DNA from: Microbacterium sp. PM5
GTDB taxonomy: Bacteria > Actinomycetota > Actinomycetes > Actinomycetales > Microbacteriaceae
Assembly (NCBI RefSeq): GCF_003293595.1
Contig: NZ_CP022162.1
Location: 2,671,431-2,735,430 of the forward strand
Direction: 5' to 3'
Length of the DNA stretch: 64,000 bases
In this document: in pieces, positions 30,944 to 41,361 of the stretch
Layout of the letters: every line of letters starts with the position of its first letter
How positions within the stretch are numbered: the first letter of the stretch is position 1
The notes under the pieces: generated by a model
What the model saw: only the letters and a program-made list of their open reading frames with translations
What the model was told of the DNA's origin: nothing
Database searches by the model: none
Position numbers and translations under genes: made by a program

Positions 30944-32263
30944 TCAGCGGTAGTCCGCGGTGCCCTCGTCGTAGGCCGTGCCCAGGTTCGCGTTCGTCGT
31001 CGCGGCATCCTGCGTGCCCGTCACGAGGCCCTGCAGCTGCTGCACGATCACGTCGTAGAAGCCGGGCGCGGGCCAGTCCGGGTAGAAGGACAGTCCGTCC
31101 TGGCCGAGGATGCCGTTGAACGTCGAGATCAGGTCCTTGCTCTTGGCGTCGGTGATGTCTTTCGGATCGGCCGCAACGGGCAGACCGCCGTTGTTGCCGA
31201 TGATGGCCTGGATCTCCGGTCGCATCGTGATGTCGATGAACTTGTAGGCGAGATCCTTGTTCTTCGCGTTCTGCGGCACCACCCAGAGGTTGCCCGAGGA
31301 GCCGAGCGAGAGCGTGGAGCCGGGGAAGGCCTGCATCGTCCAATCGAAGCCGGTTGCCTGCTCCGTGAAGCGCCCGTACCACCACGAGCCCGACACGAAG
31401 ATGGGTGCGGTGCCGTTGATGAACGACACTCCCGCGTCCTCGGCCTTGATGGAGGAGACGTCCTTGGCGATGTAGCCCTTGGCGACGTAGTCCTTCAGGG
31501 TCTCGCTGGCGTAGCTCGTCTCGGCGCCCTGCCAGTCGACCGGGTTCTTGTAGAGCTGGTAGTCGTTGACCCAATCCCGGCTGCCCTTGGCCAGCGCCAG
31601 CTGGTACCAGAGCTGACCGAGCGGGTACTCCGCACCTGCTTCCGCGAGCGGCGTGATGCCCTTCGCCACGAACGCGTCGAGCACCTTGATGAACTCGTCG
31701 TAGGTGGTCGGAATCTGCAGGCCCGCCGCAGCGAACGCGTCCTTGTTGTAATAGACGCCGACGAACTCTCCGTAGTTCGGCACGCCGTACCAGGTGTCGC
31801 CGCCCATGACGCCCTTGTCGGTGTACTTCGCGGTGGTCTGCAGCGACGGTGCGAGCTTGTCGGCCCAGCCGTACTGTGCGACGGCGTCGGAGATATCGCT
31901 GATCAGCCCGGTCGAGGCGAGGAAGCCCGCGGTCGCGTTGCCCTTGTTGAACTCCATGACGTCGGGGGCGGCGTCGGTGTCGAGCACTTGGCTCGCCGTC
32001 TTCTGGATCTGTTCGAACGACTTCTCCTCGAACTCGACCTTCGCTCCGGTCTCCTTCTCGAAGACGTTGATGGCCTCGGCCCACGCCTTGCCCATCGCGC
32101 TGTCGGCGCCTTCGTAGTGCCAGAGCTTCAGGGTCTGGCCGGCCCCGTCGGTGCTGCCACCGTCGGTGTCGCCGGACGACGAGCAGGCGCTGACGCCCAG
32201 TGCGGCGGCGGTGAGAACGGCGGCGGCGGTCAGTACCCGCGCCCGCCCGGTGATTCGTGCCAT
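30944..32263 (-). CDS. sugar-binding lipoprotein of the alpha-xyloside ABC system
   Basis: A 439-residue family 1 extracellular solute-binding protein. The signal peptide ends at lipobox VSAC (Cys27). The mature protein begins TLKLWHYEGADSAMGKAWAEA and carries typical CUT1 segments (DVMEFNKGNATAGFLA, WYGVPNYGEFVGVYYNKDAF). It should capture the oligosaccharide later cleaved by the YicI enzyme. ATG 32263 is chosen over GTG 32272 because AAGGAG lies 7 nt from the ATG and too close to the GTG. Its promoter region contains the 16-bp LacI-type palindrome at 32359. Confidence 0.93.
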   Translation of the reverse strand: MARITGRARVLTAAAVLTAAALGVSACSSSGDTDGGSTDGAGQTLKLWHYEGADSAMGKAWAEAINVFEKETGAKVEFEEKSFEQIQKTASQVLDTDAAPDVMEFNKGNATAGFLASTGLISDISDAVAQYGWADKLAPSLQTTAKYTDKGVMGGDTWYGVPNYGEFVGVYYNKDAFAAAGLQIPTTYDEFIKVLDAFVAKGITPLAEAGAEYPLGQLWYQLALAKGSRDWVNDYQLYKNPVDWQGAETSYASETLKDYVAKGYIAKDVSSIKAEDAGVSFINGTAPIFVSGSWWYGRFTEQATGFDWTMQAFPGSTLSLGSSGNLWVVPQNAKNKDLAYKFIDITMRPEIQAIIGNNGGLPVAADPKDITDAKSKDLISTFNGILGQDGLSFYPDWPAPGFYDVIVQQLQGLVTGTQDAATTNANLGTAYDEGTADYR

Positions 32264-32358
32264 CGTCGGCACTCCTTTCGGTGGGCCGTCATCGGCCCGG
32301 TCTGTGATTGCGGTGTTCAGTTGCGATCTTCAGTTGCGTGTGATGCGGTGAGGTGGCT

Positions 32359-32374
32359 ATCGAAGCGCTTCGAT
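32359..32374. promoter_or_regulatory. LacI-family operator ATCGAAGCGCTTCGAT
   Basis: A perfect 16-bp palindrome with the CGAAGCGCTTCG core of LacI-family sites and the central CG pair, about 96 nt upstream of the sugar-binding protein gene. The same 14-bp core recurs in front of the lacI-type gene (33444), so that protein is the likely binder. Confidence 0.85.
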
Positions 32375-32408
32375 GATGAGCGAACGGAAGGGCTTCCGGT
32401 CGGAGGGT

Positions 32409-33425
32409 TCACACCGAGGGAGGGGCGGTCACCGACCCTGCGTCGCGGTAGACGGGGGCGAGGAGATGAATGCCGGTCGGGCGGTGCGGATCGTCGATCC
32501 TCGCCAGAGCGAGGTCGACGGCGAGATCGCATGAGGCCTCGGGGATCAGGGGGATGGTGTCGACCTGGATCGGCAGCTTCGTGGTGTCGAAGGATGCCGC
32601 GATCGAGACGATCGAGATGTCAGACCCCACCCGGATCCCGCGCTCGGTCAGGGCGTCCAGAACCGCCGCGTGCATGTCGTCGACACCGTGCAGCAGCAGG
32701 GCGCTGGCACCGGCGTCGAGAGCGTCGCCGACGGCGGTGCGCACGGCATCCGCCTCGGTCACGACCTCTCCGGTCGTGGCGAACGTGTGCGCCAGCCCGC
32801 GCTCGTCGGCCCGGTCGGCGACGGCCCGGCGAACGCGCGGGGGGAAGTTGGAGAGCCGGTAGGTGCTCTCGGGCTGACCGATCAGGGCGATCCGGCGGTG
32901 CCCGGCATCGGCAACTCGATCGACCGCCAGGCGCGCGGCCGCCTCGAAGTCGAGGTCGACGCAGTCGATGCCCTCGTGATCGTCGGGGATGCCGATGAAC
33001 ACCGTCGGCGTCGTGATCGCTCGGGCGATCGCGACGCGCTCATCGTCGGGAGCGACGTCCAGGACGAGGATCGCGTCGACCAGTCCCGACGCGGTGACCC
33101 GGTGCATTCCTTCGGAAGCCTGCTGATCGGTCAGCAGGAGGATGTCGTAGTCGTGCCGACGTGCGGCCACGGCGGCGGCCAGCACGAAGGACATGTGGGT
33201 GGGGGCGTGGGTCTCGCGGCGCAGCGGCTCGGTCAGGGCGAAGATGTGCGTGACGCGTCCGGCCAGCATGCGTGCCCCCGCGTTCGGCGCGTAGCCGAGG
33301 CGATGTGCCGCATCGACGACCCGACGGCGCGTGTCGGGAGAGATCGGGCGTTTGCCGCTCAGCGCATAGGAGACGGTGCTGATCGACACGCCGGCGGCCG
33401 CGGCCACCTCATCGATGCGTGCCAT
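32409..33425 (-). CDS. LacI family regulator of the alpha-xyloside operon
   Basis: A 338-residue repressor. Residues 1-50 hold the LacI HTH (IDEVAAAAGVSISTVSYALSG) and hinge (GYAPNAGARMLAGR). The rest is a periplasmic-binding-like effector domain with DAILVLDVAP and RRIALIGQPES. It is transcribed ahead of, and in the same direction as, the SBP-permease-yicI operon. The palindrome TCGAAGCGCTTCGA occurs both in its own leader and before the operon, indicating autoregulation plus control of uptake and xylosidase genes. The inducer is presumably a xylosyl oligosaccharide. SD GAGGAG precedes ATG 33425. Confidence 0.93.
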   Translation of the reverse strand: MARIDEVAAAAGVSISTVSYALSGKRPISPDTRRRVVDAAHRLGYAPNAGARMLAGRVTHIFALTEPLRRETHAPTHMSFVLAAAVAARRHDYDILLLTDQQASEGMHRVTASGLVDAILVLDVAPDDERVAIARAITTPTVFIGIPDDHEGIDCVDLDFEAAARLAVDRVADAGHRRIALIGQPESTYRLSNFPPRVRRAVADRADERGLAHTFATTGEVVTEADAVRTAVGDALDAGASALLLHGVDDMHAAVLDALTERGIRVGSDISIVSIAASFDTTKLPIQVDTIPLIPEASCDLAVDLALARIDDPHRPTGIHLLAPVYRDAGSVTAPPSV

Positions 33426-33443
33426 GCCGACTCCTCTGTCGTA

Positions 33444-33502
33444 TCGAAGCGCTTCGAGCGAAGCTGGTGATCACGATAGAGCGCGCGGCGTCATCGACGC
33501 AA
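33444..33502 (-). promoter_or_regulatory. lacI-type gene promoter with autoregulatory operator
   Basis: On the minus strand, -35 TTGCGT (33502-33497), an 18-nt spacer and -10 TATCGT (33478-33473) are followed by the palindrome TCGAAGCGCTTCGA (33457-33444) just past the expected start site. A repressor bound there would block its own transcription. Confidence 0.7.
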
Positions 33503-33569
33503 GAGTTTTGTGGAGCTTGGCAACAAACAGGATCATCGGGCGGTTCCCTGGCGCCCGGCTCGGCTGCTC

Positions 33570-34022
33570 CTACAGACGGACTTCGGCGACGACCTCGCCG
33601 AACTCGGTCTCGCCGACGGGGGTGAACCCGACCCTGCGGAAGAACGCATCGGGGCCGCCCTGCCCCTCCTCGTAGATCACGTGCACGTGGTCCATGCCGC
33701 GGCTGCGGGCCTCTTCCAGGAGCTGCTCGACGGCGAACCGGCCGACCCCGCGGCCCTGGTCGTCGGCGTCGACGTTGATGCGCCAGAGCACGGAGCGGAA
33801 GTGCTCGCTCGGCGCCTCGGGATCGAAGTTCGCGCTCACGAAACCGACGACCTCGTCACCGTCGAGCACCACGCGCTGCCACGCGGTGCTGGGGTTTGCC
33901 ACCGTGCCGGCGACGGCATAGCTGGTGGGGGCGAGATACTGCTCCTGCCCCGGTTTGAGCGACATCGTGTTGACGGCGACGATCGTCGCGGCGGACAGTT
34001 CCTCGAGGCGCAGCTCGGTCAT
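33570..34022 (-). CDS. GNAT family N-acetyltransferase
   Basis: A 150-residue single-domain GNAT. The acetyl-CoA loop is visible as INVDADDQGRGVGRFAVEQLL (the R/Q-x-x-G-x-G/A motif) around residues 83-103. Upstream is the beta-strand VVLDGDEVVGFVSANFDPE, and the C-terminus DAFFRRVGFTPVGETEFGEVV is typical. The N-terminus LEELSAATIVAVNTMSLKPGQEQ resembles polyamine/BltD-like acetyltransferases, but substrate assignment from this is weak. ATG 34022. It is transcribed away from icd. Confidence 0.88.
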   Translation of the reverse strand: MTELRLEELSAATIVAVNTMSLKPGQEQYLAPTSYAVAGTVANPSTAWQRVVLDGDEVVGFVSANFDPEAPSEHFRSVLWRINVDADDQGRGVGRFAVEQLLEEARSRGMDHVHVIYEEGQGGPDAFFRRVGFTPVGETEFGEVVAEVRL

Positions 34023-34128
34023 GCCCTCAGGCTACCCCGGGCGAAAGCGCGGGCGGCACCCTCCGAATGGTGAGAAAACCCCCAGCGCTGCGCGTGCGCA
34101 AGAGGATGCCGAGGAGCGGGGCGCGAAT

Positions 34129-34168
34129 TATCTTGACGTCAAGATAGTTTCCGTCGATGCGATAGCCT
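34129..34168 (+). promoter_or_regulatory. icd promoter region with palindrome TATCTTGACGTCAAGATA
   Basis: A perfect 18-bp palindrome (34129-34146) overlaps the expected -35 area of a promoter whose likely -10 is TAGCCT (34163-34168). Its 14-bp core TCTTGACGTCAAGA fits TCTYGAYRTCRAGA, the same consensus as the sucC palindrome at 8443. The form resembles MarR-family (MhqR-like) operators. Confidence 0.6.
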
Positions 34169-34231
34169 GGAGGCGACCCCGCGACGCTCACCACGACGCC
34201 CACGACGACGCTCACGACGGAGAGATCACAC

Positions 34232-36448
<2,217 letters not shown>

Positions 36449-36465
36449 CCCACAGGCGGATACGA

Positions 36466-36499
36466 GAGAACGGCCCGGGGTGATACCCGGGCCGTTCTC
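36466..36499. terminator. bidirectional terminator between icd and the L,D-transpeptidase gene
   Basis: GAGAACGGCCCGGG (36466-36479) and its complement (36486-36499) give a 14-bp stem with a 6-nt loop between two converging genes, followed by GTTG rather than a T-run. Confidence 0.8.
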
Positions 36500-36538
36500 G
36501 TTGCGGCGTGCGCGGCGAGCCGAAACGCGTCGCGAGCG

Positions 36539-38047
36539 TCAGTCGTGGATCCAGACGTCGACTCCCGTCGGCGACCAGTCGTAGATCTGCTTTGCGCGGT
36601 AGTTCGGCATGCCCACGCAGCCGTGGCTCTGCGGCGTGCCGAAGTTGTTGTGCCAGTAGACGCCGTGGAACGCCTCATCGCCGTTGAAGTACATGACCCA
36701 CTCGACGTTGGGCACGTCGTAGTTCCAGTACGGGTTGTTCGGATCGGTGCTCGTCATCGTCTGCGAGCGGATGTGGCTGTTGATGCGGAAATGGCCCGTG
36801 TACGTCGGAGACTGCGCGACGCCGCTGGAGATCGGCCACGAGTCGACGACGGCGCCGTTCTCCTTGAGATAGAGCATCTGTTCGCTGAGGTTGACCTCGA
36901 GAAGGCGCTGCAGCGTGACGGTGGATGCCGGGGTCAGCGTCACCGGCAGCGCGAAGGCGGCCTTGCCCGCGTCGAGCTGCGCGGCGAACTCCTTCGCCAC
37001 CGCGCTCGTGTCCCCGAGTGTGCGGCCATCGGCTCCGGGAACGCTGGTTTCCAGCACCGTTCCATCGGAGTTGGTGATCACGGTGCCGTTGGCGGGAGCG
37101 CGGTTGACGGCCGCGGGCAGTGCATCGACGGCAGCCTGGATCTTCGCGGCATCCGCCGTGATCGAGAACGCCCCGGACGCGTCGGGAGTGACCGTCAGCC
37201 ACGACGCCGCGGTTGCGGGGTCGATCGGTACGGTGCGCTCGTCGCCGACGTAGAAGCCGATCGTCTGCAGCATGCCGTTGAGCTGATCGGCTGCCGACTG
37301 GGCTCGTTCGCTCGTCGCGGGCGGGGCGACCGGCACGCTCGCGGCCGAGACCGTGACGGTGCTCTTTCCCGCGACGAAGGCGTCGTGCACCGCGGCGGCG
37401 ATCGCGTCGAGGTCGAGTCCGGTGCCGGCCACCGCCGGCGTCACGGTGTACGCGGTGCCGGTGAACGACACCTGCGCGGGCACGGGGGCGGTGAAGGCCG
37501 AGGGCAATGCCGCACGCAGGGCGGCCTCTGCGCGGTCGGCGTCCAGCGTGACGGGGGCGTCGAGCCCGTCGCCGAACCACTGGGTCACGTTCCACATCGG
37601 CCGCGCAGCGAACGCGCGGTCCGCGAGGCCGTGGGCATCGACGGTGGCGCCCAGCTGTGCGGCCGTGACGGTCGGTCCTCCTTCGCCGAGAACCACGGTG
37701 GTCGCGCCCAGCCGCTGAGAGATCGCGTCGGTGGCCGCTCCCGCCGTGAGGAAGCCGACGGGAACGCCCGCGATCGCGGTGCCGGGGGCGATGAGGACGA
37801 GTGAGGCCGTGACGGCGCCTGCGGCGACGACGGCCGCGGGAACGCCGATCCACAGCCAGAGGCGCTTCTTCTTGCGCGGCGGTTCCGCGGGTGCCCACTG
37901 CAGCGGCGGGACCTGCGCGGGGGGAACGGCGCCGCCGTCGATCGTCTCGATCGGGCCGTCGAGCACGGCGGTCGCGGCGGTCGGGGGGCTCGCGGAGGAG
38001 GCATCGGGCGAACCCTCTGCCTCTCGTCCCGTTGCAGGATCGGTCAC
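36539..38047 (-). CDS. L,D-transpeptidase (YkuD) with peptidoglycan-binding-like domains
   Basis: A 502-residue type II membrane protein. About 58 acidic, Pro-rich cytoplasmic residues come first. A membrane anchor (RLWLWIGVPAAVVAAG, about 62-88) leads to an extracytoplasmic region with two repeats of the PG_binding_4 type (residues about 95-360) and the C-terminal YkuD catalytic domain. The active site is HGVYWHNNFGTPQSHGCVGM with Cys477. It forms 3-3 crosslinks in peptidoglycan, or attaches proteins to it. GTG or ATG at the 38047 end begins MTDPATGRE. It converges on icd; the neighbouring lipoprotein gene is on the same strand. Confidence 0.92.
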   Translation of the reverse strand: MTDPATGREAEGSPDASSASPPTAATAVLDGPIETIDGGAVPPAQVPPLQWAPAEPPRKKKRLWLWIGVPAAVVAAGAVTASLVLIAPGTAIAGVPVGFLTAGAATDAISQRLGATTVVLGEGGPTVTAAQLGATVDAHGLADRAFAARPMWNVTQWFGDGLDAPVTLDADRAEAALRAALPSAFTAPVPAQVSFTGTAYTVTPAVAGTGLDLDAIAAAVHDAFVAGKSTVTVSAASVPVAPPATSERAQSAADQLNGMLQTIGFYVGDERTVPIDPATAASWLTVTPDASGAFSITADAAKIQAAVDALPAAVNRAPANGTVITNSDGTVLETSVPGADGRTLGDTSAVAKEFAAQLDAGKAAFALPVTLTPASTVTLQRLLEVNLSEQMLYLKENGAVVDSWPISSGVAQSPTYTGHFRINSHIRSQTMTSTDPNNPYWNYDVPNVEWVMYFNGDEAFHGVYWHNNFGTPQSHGCVGMPNYRAKQIYDWSPTGVDVWIHD

Positions 38048-38153
38048 CTAAACACCCCCGTGTTCTGCGCGGCCGCGCCCTCCCATGGTACGGGATGCAC
38101 CTCGTTCGCCGTCAGAGGCCTCCATCGGGGTGCGCCCGCGCTCCTGTCGAGGA

Positions 38154-38606
38154 TCAGGAAGCGGGACAGGCGGCGGCGAACGCGCTCAGTGCCGACTGTA
38201 TCTGCGCGGCAGCGCTCTGCAGCGACTCGAGGCGCGAGAGGTCGCCGCCCGCGATGGCGGACAGGTCGGCGGATGCCGACGTGAACCCCGATCGCAGCGG
38301 CGGCAGCAGATCGGCGATGCTGCGGTTGCCCACCGCTCGCGCGGCGTCGTCGAGGCGGGCGGCGACCTCGGTGAACGCGCTGACTGCCGCCGACGGGTCG
38401 CCGGCGTCGAGGCGCTGCACCTGGTCGGCGGCGTCCTGGACGCTGGCGCGCACCGTCTCGCACGCCTGGCTCGTCGTCTGCGTATCGCCGCCCGAGGGAG
38501 TGGGGCCCGCCCCGCCGTCTGGTGCGCACCCGACGAGGCCGGCCATCGCGGTGACGGTCAGCAAGATCGCGGCGATGCGGCCGATCCGTGTCGTGGCGGT
38601 CAACAA
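38154..38606 (-). CDS. small helical lipoprotein, unknown function
   Basis: About 150 residues starting at TTG 38606, selected because the strong SD GGAGGAGAG lies just upstream and no ATG or GTG fits. Signal peptide with lipobox GLVGC (Cys27), then a Gly/Pro/Thr-rich linker, then a mostly helical domain with two conserved-looking cysteines (ACETVRAS and the C-terminal ACPAS) that could form a disulfide. I do not recognise a family. It is 106 nt upstream of the L,D-transpeptidase in the same direction and is divergent from the ROK regulator. Confidence 0.7.
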   Translation of the reverse strand: MLTATTRIGRIAAILLTVTAMAGLVGCAPDGGAGPTPSGGDTQTTSQACETVRASVQDAADQVQRLDAGDPSAAVSAFTEVAARLDDAARAVGNRSIADLLPPLRSGFTSASADLSAIAGGDLSRLESLQSAAAQIQSALSAFAAACPAS

Positions 38607-38694
38607 GCTCTCTCCTCCGGTCGGGGCTCGCGCAATGTAACAGTTTTGTAAATCGTCCTTCCGAATCCGCGCCGACGCTTGCAGATGCGGCTTT

Positions 38695-38711
38695 CGTAAG
38701 GTCTACTAACA
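38695..38711. promoter_or_regulatory. ROK operator at its own gene
   Basis: CGTAAGGTCTACTAACA ends 3 nt before the ROK start codon and matches in most positions the better palindrome TGTTAGGAGTCTTAACA (52387-52403) before the hexosaminidase gene, in either orientation. Its position on top of the likely -10 and start site implies autorepression. Confidence 0.6.
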
Positions 38712-38714
38712 AAC

Positions 38715-39890
38715 ATGTCCGGATCTGATCTCCCGCGTGGCGCCGTCGATGCGGCACCGCCGGCCCGCTCCGTCGTGCCGGGCCGCGCGTTGCGCCATGC
38801 GGCGAAGGTGCTGCCGGAGCATGCGCGGGCGCACAATCGCGCCCTCGTGCTGCAGACCCTCTTCCACCAGGGTGCCATGAGTCGTGCGGACCTTTCCCGT
38901 GAGACCGGTCTGACGCGGGTGACGATCTCCGATCTGGTGGCCGAACTCATCGACGACGGCTATGTCGCCGAGCGCGGGATGCGCGAGGTGACGGGGCCCG
39001 GAAAGCCCGCGATCCTCGTCGACCTCGATCGGGAGGGCCACCGCATCGTCGGGCTGGACCTCTCGGGCACCGACCGATTCCTCGGCGCGATCCTCACGCT
39101 CGACGGAGAGATCGTCGCGCGTCGGGACGTGACGGTACCGGCGGACCCCGCCGACATCCTCGGCGCCGTCATGGAGCTCGCGCGTGGCCTCGTGGCCGAC
39201 GCGCACGCGCCGGTCCTCGGCGTCGGCGTCGGCAGCCCCGGCATCGTGGACGATCGCGGCGTCGTTCTCACGGCGCCGAACTTCGGATGGCAGGGCGTCG
39301 ACCTGGAAGGCGCTCTGCGTGCCGACCTGGGGCTGCCGGTGCTCGTCGCCAACGACGCCAATGCGGCCGTGCTGGCGGAGTACACCTTCGGCGGAGCCGC
39401 CGACGACGTGCTGCTGGTCCGCGTGGGCCGAGGCGTCGGGTCGGGCCTGCTCGCGGGTGGTCAGCCCATGGCCGGCAGTCGGTTCGCCGCCGGAGAGATC
39501 GGTCACGTCACCGTCGGCACGGACGGTGGCCCGCGATGCGTGTGCGGAAAGGTCGGCTGCCTCGAGGCGTGGCTGTCGGTTCCGGCGCTGGAGGCGCGCG
39601 TGGCCGAACCCGGCGCCGACCGCGACGCGGTGCTGCGCGATGCCGGGGCTCGTCTCGGCATCGCCCTCGCCCCGATCGTGGGCGTCCTCGATCTGTCGGA
39701 GATCGTCCTCTCCGGCCGGCCCGATCTTCTCGACGGAACTCTCGCGACCGCGACCGTCGAGACCCTGCGCGCCCGGACGCTCGCCTCGTTCCACGACGGC
39801 GTCCAGGTGCGGATGACGGCGCAGGGGGAGGACATCGTCCTCCGCGGCGCGGCCGTCATGGTCCTCTCCGGACAACTCGGGGTGTCCTGA
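38715..39890 (+). CDS. ROK family transcriptional regulator (NagC/NagR-like)
   Basis: A 391-residue regulator. The N-terminal winged helix (about residues 48-90, SRADLSRETGLTRVTISDLV) is followed by a ROK sugar-kinase-like domain with GVGVGSPGIVDDRG, NDANAAVLAEY, the zinc motif CVCGKVGCLE and GEIGHVTV. It heads the ABC-kinase-nagB operon and sits on a probable operator shared with the GH20-nagA operon, so GlcNAc or GlcNAc-6-P is the likely effector. The transcript appears nearly leaderless: -10-like TCTACT lies about 9 nt before the ATG. Confidence 0.92.
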   Translation: MSGSDLPRGAVDAAPPARSVVPGRALRHAAKVLPEHARAHNRALVLQTLFHQGAMSRADLSRETGLTRVTISDLVAELIDDGYVAERGMREVTGPGKPAILVDLDREGHRIVGLDLSGTDRFLGAILTLDGEIVARRDVTVPADPADILGAVMELARGLVADAHAPVLGVGVGSPGIVDDRGVVLTAPNFGWQGVDLEGALRADLGLPVLVANDANAAVLAEYTFGGAADDVLLVRVGRGVGSGLLAGGQPMAGSRFAAGEIGHVTVGTDGGPRCVCGKVGCLEAWLSVPALEARVAEPGADRDAVLRDAGARLGIALAPIVGVLDLSEIVLSGRPDLLDGTLATATVETLRARTLASFHDGVQVRMTAQGEDIVLRGAAVMVLSGQLGVS

Positions 39891-39948
39891 CCCCATCACC
39901 GCGGGGCACAGCGCCCCGACACCACCAAGAGAGACAAAGGAAGACACC

Positions 39949-41226
39949 ATGAACAAGAAGCTCGGCGCCCTCGCGCTCCTCGGCGCTTCGGCTGTCGTTC
40001 TCGCCGGCTGCGCGGCCGGAGACACGGGCGGCAACGACGCCTCCGGCACTCCGGCGCCGGCCCAGCTGCGCGTGTGGCTGAACGGCACCGACACGCCGCA
40101 GGATGCCCGCGACTATCTCGTGAAGACCTTCGAAGCCCAGAACCCGGGCTCGACGCTCGTCATCGAGGAGCAGCAGTGGACGGGCCTGGTCGACAAGCTC
40201 ACCACGAGCCTGTCGTCCAACGACACACCCGACATTGTCGAGATGGGCAACACCCAGTCGCCGGCGTTCACCTCGAGCGGGGCGCTGCTGGACATCTCCG
40301 ACATCAAGGACGCCATCGGCGGTGACGACCTGCTGCCCGGCTTCGTGGAGGCGGGCTCGTGGGACGGCAAGCTCTACGCCGCGCCGTACTACTCCGGCGC
40401 CCGCATCGTGTTCTACAACACGGCCCAGTACGCCACCGCCGGCGTGCAGGTGCCCACGACCCTCGACGAGTACGTGGCCAACGGCGAGAAGCTCGCGCAG
40501 GCCCTTCCGGGGGTCTCGGGGGTCTACTTCCCGGGCAAGGACTGGTACAACGCGCTGCCCTTCATCTGGGAGAACGGCGGCGAGATCGCCGTGCAGAAGG
40601 ACGGCAAGTGGGAGGCGCAGATGTCCAGCGATGCCTCGGTGAAGGGCATCGAGCAGGTGCAGCAGCTGATGACCAAGGCATCGCTCGCCCCGAAGGACGG
40701 CGATGAGACCGAGGCCTGGGTTCCGTTCCGCACCGAGAAGGCGGCCACCCTCTCGGCGCCCAGCTGGGCGTACTGGTCGATCGTCGCCGACGAGAACAAG
40801 GCCGACACGGCGCTCACCAAGACGGTCGGCTACTACGCGCTCCCGGGCAAGAGCGGCGGCGCCGCGCAGGTGTTCGCCGGCGGATCCAACATCGGCATCT
40901 CGGCGAAGTCGGCCCATCCCGAGCTCGCGAAGAGCGCGCTGGAGATCATGCTCAGCGACGACTACCAGACGCTGCTGGCCAAGGCCGGCCTCGTGCCCGC
41001 CAAGAAGGCCCTCGGCAGCCAGGTCGCTGCGGCTACTCCGGAGCTCGCGAAGATCATCTCGGATGCCGCTGCGAATGCGAAGCTGACGCCGGCCTCGCCG
41101 AAGTGGGCGGACGTGGAGGCGAAGGGCCTGCTGCAGGACTTCTTCGTCCAGGTCGCGGCCGGCGGTGACGTCAAGACGCTCGCCACGGCTCTCGACGAGC
41201 AGATCGATTCCATCCTCAACGGCTGA
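39949..41226 (+). CDS. sugar-binding lipoprotein of the GlcNAc/chitooligosaccharide ABC system
   Basis: A 425-residue family 1 solute-binding protein. Lipobox LAGC (Cys21). The mature part has LRVWLNGTDTPQDARDYLV, PDIVEMGNTQSPAFTSSG, and the aromatic-rich DWYNALPFIWENGG typical of oligosaccharide receptors. Context (ROK regulator, ROK kinase, NagB in the same operon) points to N-acetylglucosamine or chitobiose rather than maltose. SD AAAGGAAG precedes ATG 39949. A hairpin with repeat (41249-41328) follows the stop and may limit read-through into the permeases. Confidence 0.92.
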   Translation: MNKKLGALALLGASAVVLAGCAAGDTGGNDASGTPAPAQLRVWLNGTDTPQDARDYLVKTFEAQNPGSTLVIEEQQWTGLVDKLTTSLSSNDTPDIVEMGNTQSPAFTSSGALLDISDIKDAIGGDDLLPGFVEAGSWDGKLYAAPYYSGARIVFYNTAQYATAGVQVPTTLDEYVANGEKLAQALPGVSGVYFPGKDWYNALPFIWENGGEIAVQKDGKWEAQMSSDASVKGIEQVQQLMTKASLAPKDGDETEAWVPFRTEKAATLSAPSWAYWSIVADENKADTALTKTVGYYALPGKSGGAAQVFAGGSNIGISAKSAHPELAKSALEIMLSDDYQTLLAKAGLVPAKKALGSQVAAATPELAKIISDAAANAKLTPASPKWADVEAKGLLQDFFVQVAAGGDVKTLATALDEQIDSILNG

Positions 41227-41248
41227 GTCTGTTCGACTCGTCTGCGTT

Positions 41249-41328
41249 TCGACTCGTCGCTGCGCTCCTCGCTCAACGACCGGCGGTGGTATCGCCTCCC
41301 CGGTCGTTGAGCGGGCGCCGCGAGTCGA
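41249..41328. repeat. palindromic extragenic repeat (GACTCG...GTTGAGCG type)
   Basis: Outer arms TCGACTCG (41249-41256) and CGAGTCGA (41321-41328) enclose 14-bp arms CGCTCAACGACCGG (41270-41283) and its complement (41300-41313). I recall this word as a frequent intergenic repeat in actinobacterial genomes. It lies inside the operon between binding-protein and permease genes. Confidence 0.7.
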
Positions 41329-41361
41329 GATGCCCCCGACACCCACGAAAGGAGAGCCGGC

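Noticed and set aside
41227..41361. Possible insertion sequence remnant within the GlcNAc operon
   Set aside because: Only a palindromic extragenic repeat is present; there is no transposase fragment or target-site duplication, and the downstream gene keeps a good SD.
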